From the NCBI RefSeq assembly GCF_937915125.1, contig NZ_CALDMP010000018.1:1-7611 (forward strand): 7,611 nucleotides of DNA, in the 5' to 3' direction. Shown in pieces: positions 1-5,708 of the stretch; position 1 is the first letter of the stretch; every line of letters begins with the position of its first letter. Made by a program: the position numbers and the translations under genes. The notes under the pieces were generated by a model. It saw nothing but the letters and a program-made list of their open reading frames with translations, was not told where the DNA came from and ran no database searches. Origin of the DNA: an uncultured Ruminococcus sp. Its GTDB lineage: Bacteria; Bacillota; Clostridia; Oscillospirales; Ruminococcaceae.

Positions 1-220
1 TTAGCTTTGACTTATATACGGCGCTGTCGTAGCGGTTACGTGCGAATCTGTCAAGTTTGTACACGATGACTGCATCAAATTCTCCGTATTTGCTGTCATC
101 GATCATCCGCTGGAAGTCAGGTCGGTGATCTGTTGTGCCGCTGATGGCACGGTCGATGTACTCGCCGACAATCGTGATACCCTCAGATGCTGCAAACTCT
201 TTGCACTCACGGAGCTGACC
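1..220 (-). pseudogene. Serine recombinase, 5'-truncated, continues past window start
   Basis: The minus-strand frame entering at about position 220 and leaving at position 2 encodes a resolvase-type catalytic domain. It reads QLRECKEFAASEGITIVGEY, then DRAISGTTDHRPDFQRMI, then FDAVIVYKLDRFARN and DSAVYKSK. The YKLDRFARN stretch is the conserved active-site Asp/Arg helix region of serine recombinases. The first 20-25 residues that normally precede QLREC, including the nucleophilic serine in the Y-x-R-x-S motif, are absent. Upstream of about 220 the frame stays open to a stop at 302-304 but encodes unrelated residues (GANGHVLFVHG). The only in-frame ATG is internal (104-106), so there is no credible start. 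Large serine recombinases act as phage or transposon integrases. This copy lacks its catalytic serine and is probably dead. The C-terminal DNA-binding part lies outside the window. Confidence 0.85.
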
Positions 221-341
221 ATGCACAAACAGGACATGCCCATTTGCACCGCTTTGCAATGACGATTGTATTCCAAAAGATATGGATGGGATAGGACTCG
301 CCTATCATGTGATGCAGGGGATCCGGAGGATGGAACCATGA
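219..341 (+). pseudogene. Vestigial 3' end of an unidentified small Cys-rich gene
   Basis: This plus-strand frame is open from just after a stop at 216-218 to a TGA at 339-341. It encodes a tail containing TCPFAPLCNDDCIPKD and ending GIRRMEP. The stop overlaps the exonuclease ATG as ATGA (338-341), the usual coupling between neighbouring phage genes. The frame begins at the same point where the minus-strand recombinase similarity ends, so it looks like the remaining tail of a gene cut by the same rearrangement. The family is not recognised. The clustered cysteines could be chance, and the only in-frame ATG (282) would give 19 residues. Confidence 0.35.
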
Positions 342-871
342 CGAATGCAGAGTACCATGCACATCAGGCGGTATCCAAGTCTGACCTTGATCTGATTCAC
401 CGTTCACCGCTGCATTACCAGTACCGCAAGGAGCATCCGGTAGAGCAGACGCCGGCGCTTCTGACCGGGTCGGCAGTACATAAAATGGTACTGGAGCCTG
501 ACGCATTTTTCGACGAATTTGCCGTACTGCCGCAGTTCGACAGGCGTACAAAATCAGGGAAAGAGGAGTATGCCGAATTCGTTGAAGCATCCGTCGGAAA
601 AACGATCATATCAGACGAAGTTTACCAATTATCCGTGGATATTGCGGAATCCGTCAGCCATCACAAAACAGCAAGATCTCTGCTGTCCGGCGGAAAAGCA
701 GAGACGTCATATTTTTGGAATGATATCCGCACAGGAATGGAATGCAAATGCCGTCCGGATTATCTGCGAAGCGGATTTTGCGTAGATCTGCTGCTGTGGG
801 TGACCTCTCAGATTATGAGGAAATTCTATCAGACGGCGATCCTTTCTAAACTTTTCTCGGATTTTGTGTAA
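338..871 (+). pseudogene. RecE-like PD-(D/E)XK exonuclease, C-terminally truncated
   Basis: The ATG at 338 is preceded by GGAGGA (325-330) at 7-nt spacing, which is better than the upstream in-frame ATG at 266. The 177-residue product begins MTNAEYHAHQAVSKSDLDLI and matches the start of phage exonuclease VIII-like proteins (PDDEXK family, DUF3799 type). Visible landmarks are GSAVHKMVLEP (His48), FDRRTKSGK near residues 67-75, KAETSYFW (Glu122), CKCRPDYL (Asp141) and CVD (Asp150). Family members continue as VDLKT with the catalytic lysine of the D-L-K triad. Here residue 151 onward reads LLLWVT plus about 20 unrelated residues to the stop. The catalytic Lys and the C-terminal half of the nuclease are missing, so activity is unlikely. 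Intact relatives resect double-stranded ends for phage recombination with an annealing protein. The break lies near 785-790. Confidence 0.8.
784..849 (+). pseudogene. Out-of-frame acidic C-terminal tail, possibly of an SSB
   Basis: Inside the aberrant end of the exonuclease ORF, a different plus-strand frame reads SAAVGDLSDYEEILSDGDPF followed by TAA (847-849). Acidic residues ending in D-P-F resemble the C-terminal tip of bacterial and phage single-stranded-DNA-binding proteins (typically D-D-x-P-F). A single-stranded-DNA-binding gene is a common neighbour of phage exonucleases. The likely history is a deletion from inside the exonuclease to near the 3' end of a downstream gene. The fragment is short, so the SSB identity is a guess. 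Confidence 0.35.
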
Positions 872-883
872 ATTCGAGTTCAT

Positions 884-908
884 AGTTGCACGTTGGCGTG
901 CAACTTTT
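884..908 (+). terminator. Perfect 9-bp hairpin with short T tract
   Basis: AGTTGCACG (884-892) and CGTGCAACT (897-905) form a perfect 9-bp stem with a TTGG loop, followed by a four-T run (905-908). It lies between the broken exonuclease and the DUF927 gene, so it could be a weak intrinsic terminator. The short T run leaves open an attenuator or an RNA-processing/protecting structure in a readthrough transcript. Confidence 0.5.
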
Positions 909-909
909 G

Positions 910-959
910 CCCTCTGCGGCGCTATTTATGGGAGGGGTTGTTCTCCCGATAGAAAGGAG
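910..959 (+). promoter_or_regulatory. Leader with mutually exclusive short pairings before a TTG start
   Basis: CCCTC (910-914) can pair with GAGGG (932-936), and GGGAG (930-934) can pair with CTCCC (943-947). These pairings compete because both use 932-934. CTCC (943-946) can also pair with GGAG (956-959) of the ribosome binding site AAAGGAG (953-959) that serves the TTG start at 968. The stems are only 4-5 bp, so this is a suggestion of leader-based control and not a recognised riboswitch class. Confidence 0.3.
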
Positions 960-967
960 CTGATATA

Positions 968-3049
968 TTGGAACTGAAACAAGAACAGCTTTCGTCGCTG
1001 TCCTATGGAGATGCAAAGGCTGTTGTGGACGTGCTGTCGGACATGATCCTGCTGGGGGACGATTCTCATAAAATCAACACCCAGATCGCCACACTCCGGC
1101 AGAATGCCATAGAAAAAGGAAAACAGGATGTGTTTGACCGATGCTTCCGGCTGACACTGGATGGGCTTGCGGAGTACATCACAGAGCATCACCTGAACAT
1201 CCAGCTGATTTACACCAAGGATGATTTCCTGAACAGCACAGAGCCATACGAGGACGCATTCCGTGCGAATTCGCCGTTCCTGCGGCAGCAGCGATTGCAG
1301 CAGCTGGCGGAGAATGCCAAAGCCGTTGGATTCACTGGATTTCAGAAGATGTTCAAGACGTTCGAAAAATCCATGCGGTTGGTGAATTCCGGCGGCAGTC
1401 CGGATGTGACGAACCCAACCACGTTCCCGAACCAGCCAATGGAACTGGACGGCGGTGAGTGGCTCTGTGATGAAAATGGCGTGAAGCGTACTGGCTCAAC
1501 TTTTGAAGAGGTTGCCTGTTGTCACCCTATCATGCCGGTGGAACGTCTTGTGAACATCGACACCGGAGAAGAAAAGCTGAAGATCGCATACAGCAAAGGA
1601 AAACGCTGGCGGTATGCAGTCTATGGCAAGGATATCCTGTTTGTGGCGAATAAGATCACACAGCTGGCATCCATCGGCATTGCTGTGACATCGGAAAATG
1701 CGAAGCTGCTGGTGAAGTATCTCTGCGATGTGGAAAACAAAAATTATGACATCCTGCCAGAGCGAAGAAGCGTTGGTAGACTGGGATATGTAGGAGACGA
1801 TGGTGTATTTTCCCCGTACCAGCCGGACTTGATCTTTGACGGAGAATCGGGATACAGCGAGATGTACAAGGCAATACGGACGCATGGCAGCTTTGACACA
1901 TGGAAAGAGACTGCAATTTTGTGCCGAAAAGAAAGCCGTACAGCCCAGATTCTGCTTGCAGCATCTTTTGCCAGCGTGCTGCTGTGTCACATCGGCGCAC
2001 TGCCGTTTTTCGTGCACCTCTGGGGCGTGGAATCCGGAACAGGTAAGACAGTTGGTCTGATGCTTGCGGCAAGCGTATGGGGAGACCCGACAATCGGGCG
2101 ATATGTGCAGACGTTTAATGCAACGCAGGTCAGCCACGAGCGTACCGCAGGATTTTTAAACAATATCCCCATGTGCATCGACGAATTGCAGTTGTCCAAG
2201 GACAGCCACGGGAAGTCAAAATTTGATGTATACCAGCTGGCGCAGGGTGTTGGGCGAGGACGAGGCAACAGATCCGGCGGCGTGGACAGGACACCGACAT
2301 GGTCGCTTTGCATCCTGACCACCGGGGAATCTCCCATTGTACAGAGCGGTGCTGGGGCAGGTGCCGTGAACCGTGTCATTGACATTGAATGCCGTACGTC
2401 AGAAGCCGTTGTACGGGACGGTATGGCGGTTTCGGCTGCGGTAAAGCAAAACTTCGGGCACGCCGGGAAAGCCTTTGTGGAATGTCTGACGGCGAAAAAA
2501 ATCGAAGCGGCAAAGGCGGAATATGCGGTGCAGTTTAAGGCGCTGTCCACACGGGACACCACGGAAAAGCAAGCCATGGCAGCGGCGGCAATCCTCACGG
2601 CGGACAAGCTTGCGGATGAACTGATCTTTCACACAGGGCAGCATCTGACGGCGGACGAGATCGCAGAATTTTTGCAGACAAAAGCAAGCGTTTCTGCCGG
2701 AGAACGTGGATACCAGTACATGTGCGACTGGGTTGCCATGCATGCCAATAAATTTGCATTGGACAACGTCAACAGCGAGGTGTACGGTACACTGGAAAAC
2801 GGCTGGGCTTATATCAATTCCAGCGTATTCCGGAAAGCCGCACAGGATGCTGGCTATGACAGCCGGGCACTGCTCAGCTGGATGAAGTCAAGGGGATTGA
2901 TTCTGACGAGGGGAAGAAATTTTACAAGAGGGAAACGGATTCACGGTGTAAACACAGAGTGTGTTACGATGAAATTGCCGGACAGTAGCAAGGAAGATGC
3001 TGGAATACCTTACGACAGTATTGAAAACGAAATGGAAGAATTGCTATAA
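968..3049 (+). CDS. DUF927-type phage helicase / replication initiator
   Basis: This 693-aa protein belongs by motif to the DUF927 group of superfamily-3-like AAA+ helicases found in phages, plasmids and SCC-type elements. The start is TTG at 968, with AAAGGAG (953-959) at 8-nt spacing. The N-terminal ~130 residues look alpha-helical with no primase zinc finger or TOPRIM signature. DUF927 sequence starts near residue 150. Walker A is ESGTGKT (K360-T361) and Walker B is IPMCIDEL (D405-E406). ILTTGESP resembles the sensor-1 strand. The tail (about 600-670) containing GWAYINSSVFRKAAQDAG then LLSWMKSRGLI looks like a winged-helix DNA-binding domain. It probably melts and unwinds the origin, and the repeat array directly after its stop is the obvious target. 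It appears complete. No plus-strand promoter of its own was seen, so transcription may come from further upstream. Confidence 0.85.
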   Translation: MELKQEQLSSLSYGDAKAVVDVLSDMILLGDDSHKINTQIATLRQNAIEKGKQDVFDRCFRLTLDGLAEYITEHHLNIQLIYTKDDFLNSTEPYEDAFRANSPFLRQQRLQQLAENAKAVGFTGFQKMFKTFEKSMRLVNSGGSPDVTNPTTFPNQPMELDGGEWLCDENGVKRTGSTFEEVACCHPIMPVERLVNIDTGEEKLKIAYSKGKRWRYAVYGKDILFVANKITQLASIGIAVTSENAKLLVKYLCDVENKNYDILPERRSVGRLGYVGDDGVFSPYQPDLIFDGESGYSEMYKAIRTHGSFDTWKETAILCRKESRTAQILLAASFASVLLCHIGALPFFVHLWGVESGTGKTVGLMLAASVWGDPTIGRYVQTFNATQVSHERTAGFLNNIPMCIDELQLSKDSHGKSKFDVYQLAQGVGRGRGNRSGGVDRTPTWSLCILTTGESPIVQSGAGAGAVNRVIDIECRTSEAVVRDGMAVSAAVKQNFGHAGKAFVECLTAKKIEAAKAEYAVQFKALSTRDTTEKQAMAAAAILTADKLADELIFHTGQHLTADEIAEFLQTKASVSAGERGYQYMCDWVAMHANKFALDNVNSEVYGTLENGWAYINSSVFRKAAQDAGYDSRALLSWMKSRGLILTRGRNFTRGKRIHGVNTECVTMKLPDSSKEDAGIPYDSIENEMEELL

Positions 3050-3050
3050 C

Positions 3051-3131
3051 TGTGGGACAATATGTGGGACGGATTGTGGTACAAAAATCACTAGAAAACC
3101 ACGCATTTTCGGGCGTGTGGGACTGTGGGAC
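3051..3131 (+). repeat. Left iteron block, TGTGGGAC x5
   Basis: TGTGGGAC occurs at 3051-3058 and 3063-3070, and as TGTGGTAC at 3075-3082, at an exact 12-bp spacing. Two more perfect copies are abutted at 3116-3123 and 3124-3131 (8-bp spacing). All five point the same way. The first begins one base after the DUF927 stop codon. This arrangement resembles initiator-binding iterons. Confidence 0.75.
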
Positions 3132-3239
3132 TTTTTCCTCGCATATACACAGAAAAATATATCACGTGTATTTTTACGAATGAATCCAATAATTACCGTA
3201 TAAAAAATATTCCTCACGTATAGGAAAATGTGCGAATTT
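3132..3239. other. AT-rich core of a putative replication origin
   Basis: This 108-bp stretch is about 29% GC by my count, clearly lower than the flanking genes. It lies exactly between inverted copies of the iterons. It contains CGTATA at 3197-3202 and 3217-3222, a CACGTG palindrome near 3163-3168, and an inverted TTCCT/AGGAA pair (3210-3214 and 3222-3226). No credible gene was seen. An AT-rich element framed by iterons beside an initiator gene is the classic layout of a DNA unwinding element. Confidence 0.6.
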
Positions 3240-3329
3240 GTCCCACAGTCCCACAACATAAAAATAATAGCAGAATTACGTCATTTTTTCAGTGGGACAT
3301 ATTGTCCCACACTGTTCCACAGTCCCACA
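3240..3329 (-). repeat. Right iteron block, GTCCCACA x5 plus one inverted copy
   Basis: GTCCCACA occurs abutted at 3240-3247 and 3248-3255, then at 3304-3311, as GTTCCACA at 3314-3321, and at 3322-3329. One copy points the other way (GTGGGAC, 3292-3298) and pairs with 3304-3310 across a 5-bp spacer to form a 7-bp palindrome. The 16-bp unit 3240-3255 is the exact reverse complement of 3116-3131, so the whole array has two-fold symmetry around the AT-rich core. Confidence 0.75.
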
Positions 3330-3357
3330 AAAAAACAGACCGCATGATGCAGTCTGT
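3329..3357 (-). terminator. Intrinsic terminator of the toxin-antitoxin operon
   Basis: Read on the minus strand, ACAGAC (3357-3352) pairs with GTCTGT (3340-3335). The stem extends as TGC/GCA with one A-C mismatch, a 3-nt loop, and then a run of seven U from 3335 to 3329. It starts nine bases after the toxin stop codon. The U run ends on the last iteron copy, which places the cassette edge tight against the origin. Confidence 0.8.
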
Positions 3358-3365
3358 TGCCTGTG

Positions 3366-3647
3366 TTATTTCCCGAAAAGCTCGCTGTGTGAACCAGTTC
3401 TGGAAAGATACAAAAACAATGTATCATTTTCTATTTCGTAAATCAGCAGCCAATCCGGCTGGATGTGACATTCCCGGCAACCGACATAATTCCCGGAAAG
3501 TGCGTGATCACGGTTTCTTTCTGGAAGCGTCTGCCCATCTGCAAGCAGTTTGATCATATCGCTTAATAAGCTGATATCTTTTTTCTGCTTCTGCATTTTC
3601 TTCAGATCTTTTTTGAACTGTGAGGTTGGTTTTATGGTGTACTTCAT
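3366..3647 (-). CDS. YafQ-family mRNA-interferase toxin (RelE superfamily)
   Basis: This 93-aa protein is the usual length for YafQ. The N-terminus (MKYTIKPTSQFKKDLKKMQK) is the basic RelE/YafQ helix. The C-terminal half carries the family signature: RDHALSGNYVGCRECHIQPDW, then LIYEIENDTLFLYLSRTGSHSELF. Residues equivalent to the E. coli YafQ catalytic set are present: His48, His61, Asp65, Arg83, His87 and Phe91. YafQ toxins cleave mRNA in the ribosomal A site and are held inactive by a DinJ-type antitoxin. The ATG overlaps the antitoxin stop as ATGA (3647-3644), so translation is probably coupled. No key residue is missing, and the toxin should be active if expressed. Confidence 0.93.
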   Translation of the reverse strand: MKYTIKPTSQFKKDLKKMQKQKKDISLLSDMIKLLADGQTLPERNRDHALSGNYVGCRECHIQPDWLLIYEIENDTLFLYLSRTGSHSELFGK

Positions 3648-3856
3648 TGCAGCAGATCCTTCATCATTTCATCCACATCCGTATATCCTGGATATTGCTC
3701 CGGGTGGTGTTTCATTTCTTCCACTTCTTCCATTGCAGCAAGTGTCTCTTCATTTGGAACATCTGCATAACAGCCACGGATGAACAGCAGCAAGCCCTGC
3801 ATCTGTGCTTCGTTCATGGCTTCAATTTCGTGCAGCAGCATTTCTTTTGTACTCAT
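3644..3856 (-). CDS. Antitoxin paired with the YafQ toxin
   Basis: The 70-aa product starts at the ATG at 3856 (MSTKEMLL). An AAGGAGG (3870-3864) lies 7 nt upstream, so the longer frame starting at 3886 is not chosen. The C-terminal part (EEVEEMKHHPEQYPGYTDVD then EMMKDLL) resembles the toxin-wrapping tail of RelB/DinJ-type antitoxins that accompany YafQ. The N-terminal helix-rich part (MLLHEIEAMNEAQMQGLLLF) does not show an obvious ribbon-helix-helix pattern, so the DNA-binding mode is unclear. It should neutralise the toxin encoded four bases into its own end and may autorepress the promoter at 3903-3931. Confidence 0.85.
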   Translation of the reverse strand: MSTKEMLLHEIEAMNEAQMQGLLLFIRGCYADVPNEETLAAMEEVEEMKHHPEQYPGYTDVDEMMKDLLQ

Positions 3857-3902
3857 GGAATTACCTCCTTTATCGGGGAAAAGCACGTTATTTTCTACGA
3901 TT

Positions 3903-3931
3903 AGTATATCACGAAATCATAAAAAAGTCAA
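3903..3931 (-). promoter_or_regulatory. Sigma-A promoter of the toxin-antitoxin operon
   Basis: On the minus strand, TTGACT (3931-3926) and TATACT (3908-3903) are separated by exactly 17 bp, and the -10 has an upstream TG (extended -10). Transcription should start near 3896, giving a leader of about 40 nt before the antitoxin ATG. The -35 lies 3 bp from the ribosome binding site of the divergent helicase gene (3935-3941). Confidence 0.8.
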
Positions 3932-3947
3932 CAGAAAGGAGAAGGAT

Positions 3948-5000
3948 ATGCAATTAAGAGATTACCAGCAGGAATGCATTGATACCCTGGAATCCAGACC
4001 GCCTGGGCGGTATCTGGTGCAGATGGCAACAGGGCTTGGGAAAACCGTAACCTTTGCCAATCTGCCGAGGCACGGAGATATGCTGCTGCTGTCTCACCGG
4101 GAAGAGCTGGTGCGCCAGCCGCTGAAATATTTCGACTGTTCCACCGGGGTGGAAATGGCGGCAGACCATTCCAGAACAACAGACGAGGTGGTTTCCGCAT
4201 CGGTGCAGAGCCTTGTACATCGGCTGGAACAGTTCGACCCATACCGGTTCCACACCATTATCGTGGACGAGGCGCATCATGCCGCCGCCAGAACCTACCG
4301 GAAAGTACTGGACTATTTCCAGCCGGAAGTGGAAACGGTCATTGTGGCACGTCCAACACAATCTGACAGTCTCTATGCCCAGATGGTAGGGAGAGGGCTG
4401 CGGCTGCATCCGGACAAGGACAAGCTGACACTCATCGACTGTGTCGGTATTACGGGAAGGGCAAGCCTTTGCACCGCACCGACACTGCTTGGGATCGACA
4501 TCGACAGCATACCACAGGCAAAACAGCAGGAGGTACAAGGAATGCTGTTTGAGTTGCCGGAAAAAGCAGAGCGTGCATCCGATTGTCCGCAGAGCTGGAT
4601 CAGAAACACGGAAATTGTGCAGCTTTGGGCAAAACAGCAGCAGTATGATACCAGGGGGATCAATTTCTTTCGGATGCCGGACGGACGTCTGGTGTGCAGC
4701 TTAAGAGATCGTGTGAAGCTTACCATACCTTGTCAGGATGAGCTTGGGAATGTGATCTACGGCGGCCGTGAAATGCCCATGCAGCAGGCAATTGATACGG
4801 TGTACCAGGAGCTTCTGACATTTCATCCAGACCAGCGGTATCTGTGGGATTTGTCCATGGTCAAGCGCTGGGGCAGTGCACAGGCAACGGAAAAGCAGGT
4901 TGAGATGATACGAAAACGGTGTAAAACATATGATGTGGACTGCGACAAGCTGACAAAATTTCAGGCATCGCAGATACTCAACAGAGTGATGATGAGGTGA
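3948..5000 (+). CDS. SF2 DEAD/DEAH helicase with internal deletion
   Basis: The ATG at 3948 has AAAGGAG (3935-3941) at 6-nt spacing and gives 350 aa. The start MQLRDYQQECIDTLE is the Q-motif region of phage SF2 helicases. Motif I is TGLGKT (28-33), motif Ia falls around LLLSHREELV, motif Ib around ASVQSLVHRL, and motif II is DEAH (107-110). Sequence then runs TYRKVLDYFQP straight into EVETVIVARPTQS and motif VI QMVGRGLR (145-152). In intact relatives roughly 150-200 residues separate these segments: the TAT-P motif III, the start of RecA domain 2, and motifs IV-V. Only 34 residues lie between DEAH and motif VI here. The deletion is in frame, near 4318-4332. The C-terminal region (about 155-350) is retained. 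ATPase-coupled unwinding is unlikely, though DNA or ATP binding might persist. It lies 4 nt upstream of the VRR-NUC gene. Confidence 0.85.
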   Translation: MQLRDYQQECIDTLESRPPGRYLVQMATGLGKTVTFANLPRHGDMLLLSHREELVRQPLKYFDCSTGVEMAADHSRTTDEVVSASVQSLVHRLEQFDPYRFHTIIVDEAHHAAARTYRKVLDYFQPEVETVIVARPTQSDSLYAQMVGRGLRLHPDKDKLTLIDCVGITGRASLCTAPTLLGIDIDSIPQAKQQEVQGMLFELPEKAERASDCPQSWIRNTEIVQLWAKQQQYDTRGINFFRMPDGRLVCSLRDRVKLTIPCQDELGNVIYGGREMPMQQAIDTVYQELLTFHPDQRYLWDLSMVKRWGSAQATEKQVEMIRKRCKTYDVDCDKLTKFQASQILNRVMMR

Positions 5001-5004
5001 GAAT

Positions 5005-5361
5005 ATGACAGAGGATCAGCATCAAGCGGCGGTGATCAAGTGGTCACAGCAGGCAAGCATCCGGATAAAATATCCGGAGCTGAAGCTATTGTACCATATC
5101 CCAAACGAGAGAAAATGCACGCCACAGCAGGGAGCGAGATTGAAACGACTTGGGGTGAGATCAGGTGTACCAGATCTGGACTTGCCAGTGGCACGTGGAA
5201 AATATCACGGACTGCGTATTGAAATGAAAACGGAGTCTGGTAGAACATCTGACAATCAGAATTGGTGGCTGTCGGAGCTGGACAAGCAGGGATACTGCTG
5301 CGCCGTCTGCCACGGATGGGAAGAGGCTGTCAGAATCATTGAGAGGTACATGCAGCTATGA
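5005..5361 (+). CDS. VRR-NUC domain nuclease
   Basis: This 118-aa single-domain protein is typical in size for stand-alone phage VRR-NUC nucleases, part of the PD-(D/E)XK superfamily. Visible motifs are a hydrophobic strand before HIPNE (31-35), RLGVRSGVPDLDL containing catalytic Asp57, LRIEMKT containing Glu73 and Lys75 of the E-x-K motif, and Gln85 in SDNQNWWLSEL. The WEEAVRII near the end is the typical closing helix. The family cleaves structured DNA, and phage copies sit next to an SF2 helicase, as here. The start has GAGGTGA (4994-5000) close upstream, overlapping the helicase end, so the two are co-translated. All key residues are present, so this gene looks functional even though its partner helicase is damaged. 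Confidence 0.92.
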   Translation: MTEDQHQAAVIKWSQQASIRIKYPELKLLYHIPNERKCTPQQGARLKRLGVRSGVPDLDLPVARGKYHGLRIEMKTESGRTSDNQNWWLSELDKQGYCCAVCHGWEEAVRIIERYMQL

Positions 5362-5699
5362 AGCAGGAGGAACTGGAACGATCTGCGGCGAAAAATGCAC
5401 CCATGCCGGATGGATTGGAAATGCCGGAACAATATCTCTTTCTGGCACTGCGTGGGCTGTATCTGGCATACCGTTTTGGCGGAATGGAAAAGGCGCAGGC
5501 AAAGCAGGAAAAGACAAAGGTGTTGGATACATACAAAGACCTTTCCCTGAAATGGAATATCGTACAGCAGCATATGCGGATGCTTCGGGCGGTGCAGAAA
5601 TATGAGGGTAGTATCTGGGAAAGCGGGTGCGAGGTTTGCAGAGGATTGTATCGGGCATTGTGTGGGTTGGAATATGATAAGGATTTTTTAGAAACGTGA
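5358..5699 (+). CDS. Conserved phage protein of unknown function
   Basis: This 113-aa, mostly helical, charged protein begins MKQEELERSAAKNAPMPDGL. The central segment (YLFLALRGLYLAYRFGGMEK) followed by basic residues recalls small proteins that follow VRR-NUC genes in Bacillota phages, but I cannot name a family. Its ATG overlaps the VRR-NUC stop as ATGA (5358-5361) with only a distant GAGG (5341-5344), so translation probably depends on coupling. No signal peptide, membrane segment or catalytic motif was seen. Both cysteines at about 91 and 94 lie in the C-terminal helix region. Confidence 0.75.
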   Translation: MKQEELERSAAKNAPMPDGLEMPEQYLFLALRGLYLAYRFGGMEKAQAKQEKTKVLDTYKDLSLKWNIVQQHMRMLRAVQKYEGSIWESGCEVCRGLYRALCGLEYDKDFLET

Positions 5700-5708
5700 G
5701 GTGAAGAC

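Noticed and set aside
930..947. GGGAG/CTCCC hairpin as an intrinsic terminator
   Set aside because: The stem is only 5 bp and no T run follows. It is kept only as part of a possible leader structure.
1496..2607. Long open frames on the minus strand within the DUF927 gene
   Set aside because: They are antisense to a gene with clear Walker motifs and a good ribosome binding site, have no binding site of their own, and give no recognisable protein.
2997..3203. Plus-strand frame containing repeated Cys-Gly-Thr units
   Set aside because: The peptide repeat is only the translation of the 12-bp-spaced TGTGGGAC DNA repeats. It begins inside the DUF927 gene without a ribosome binding site.
3051..3329. 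CRISPR-like array
   Set aside because: The repeats are only 8 bp, occur in both orientations and have spacers of 0-4 bp or irregular gaps, unlike CRISPR repeats of about 25-40 bp with uniform spacers.
3230..3904. Plus-strand open frames across the toxin-antitoxin region
   Set aside because: They are antisense to the toxin and antitoxin, which have motifs, a promoter, a ribosome binding site and a terminator on the minus strand.
3780..3947. N-terminal extension of the helicase to an ATG at 3780
   Set aside because: The extension is antisense to the antitoxin and its promoter. The ATG at 3948 has a proper ribosome binding site and begins the conserved domain.
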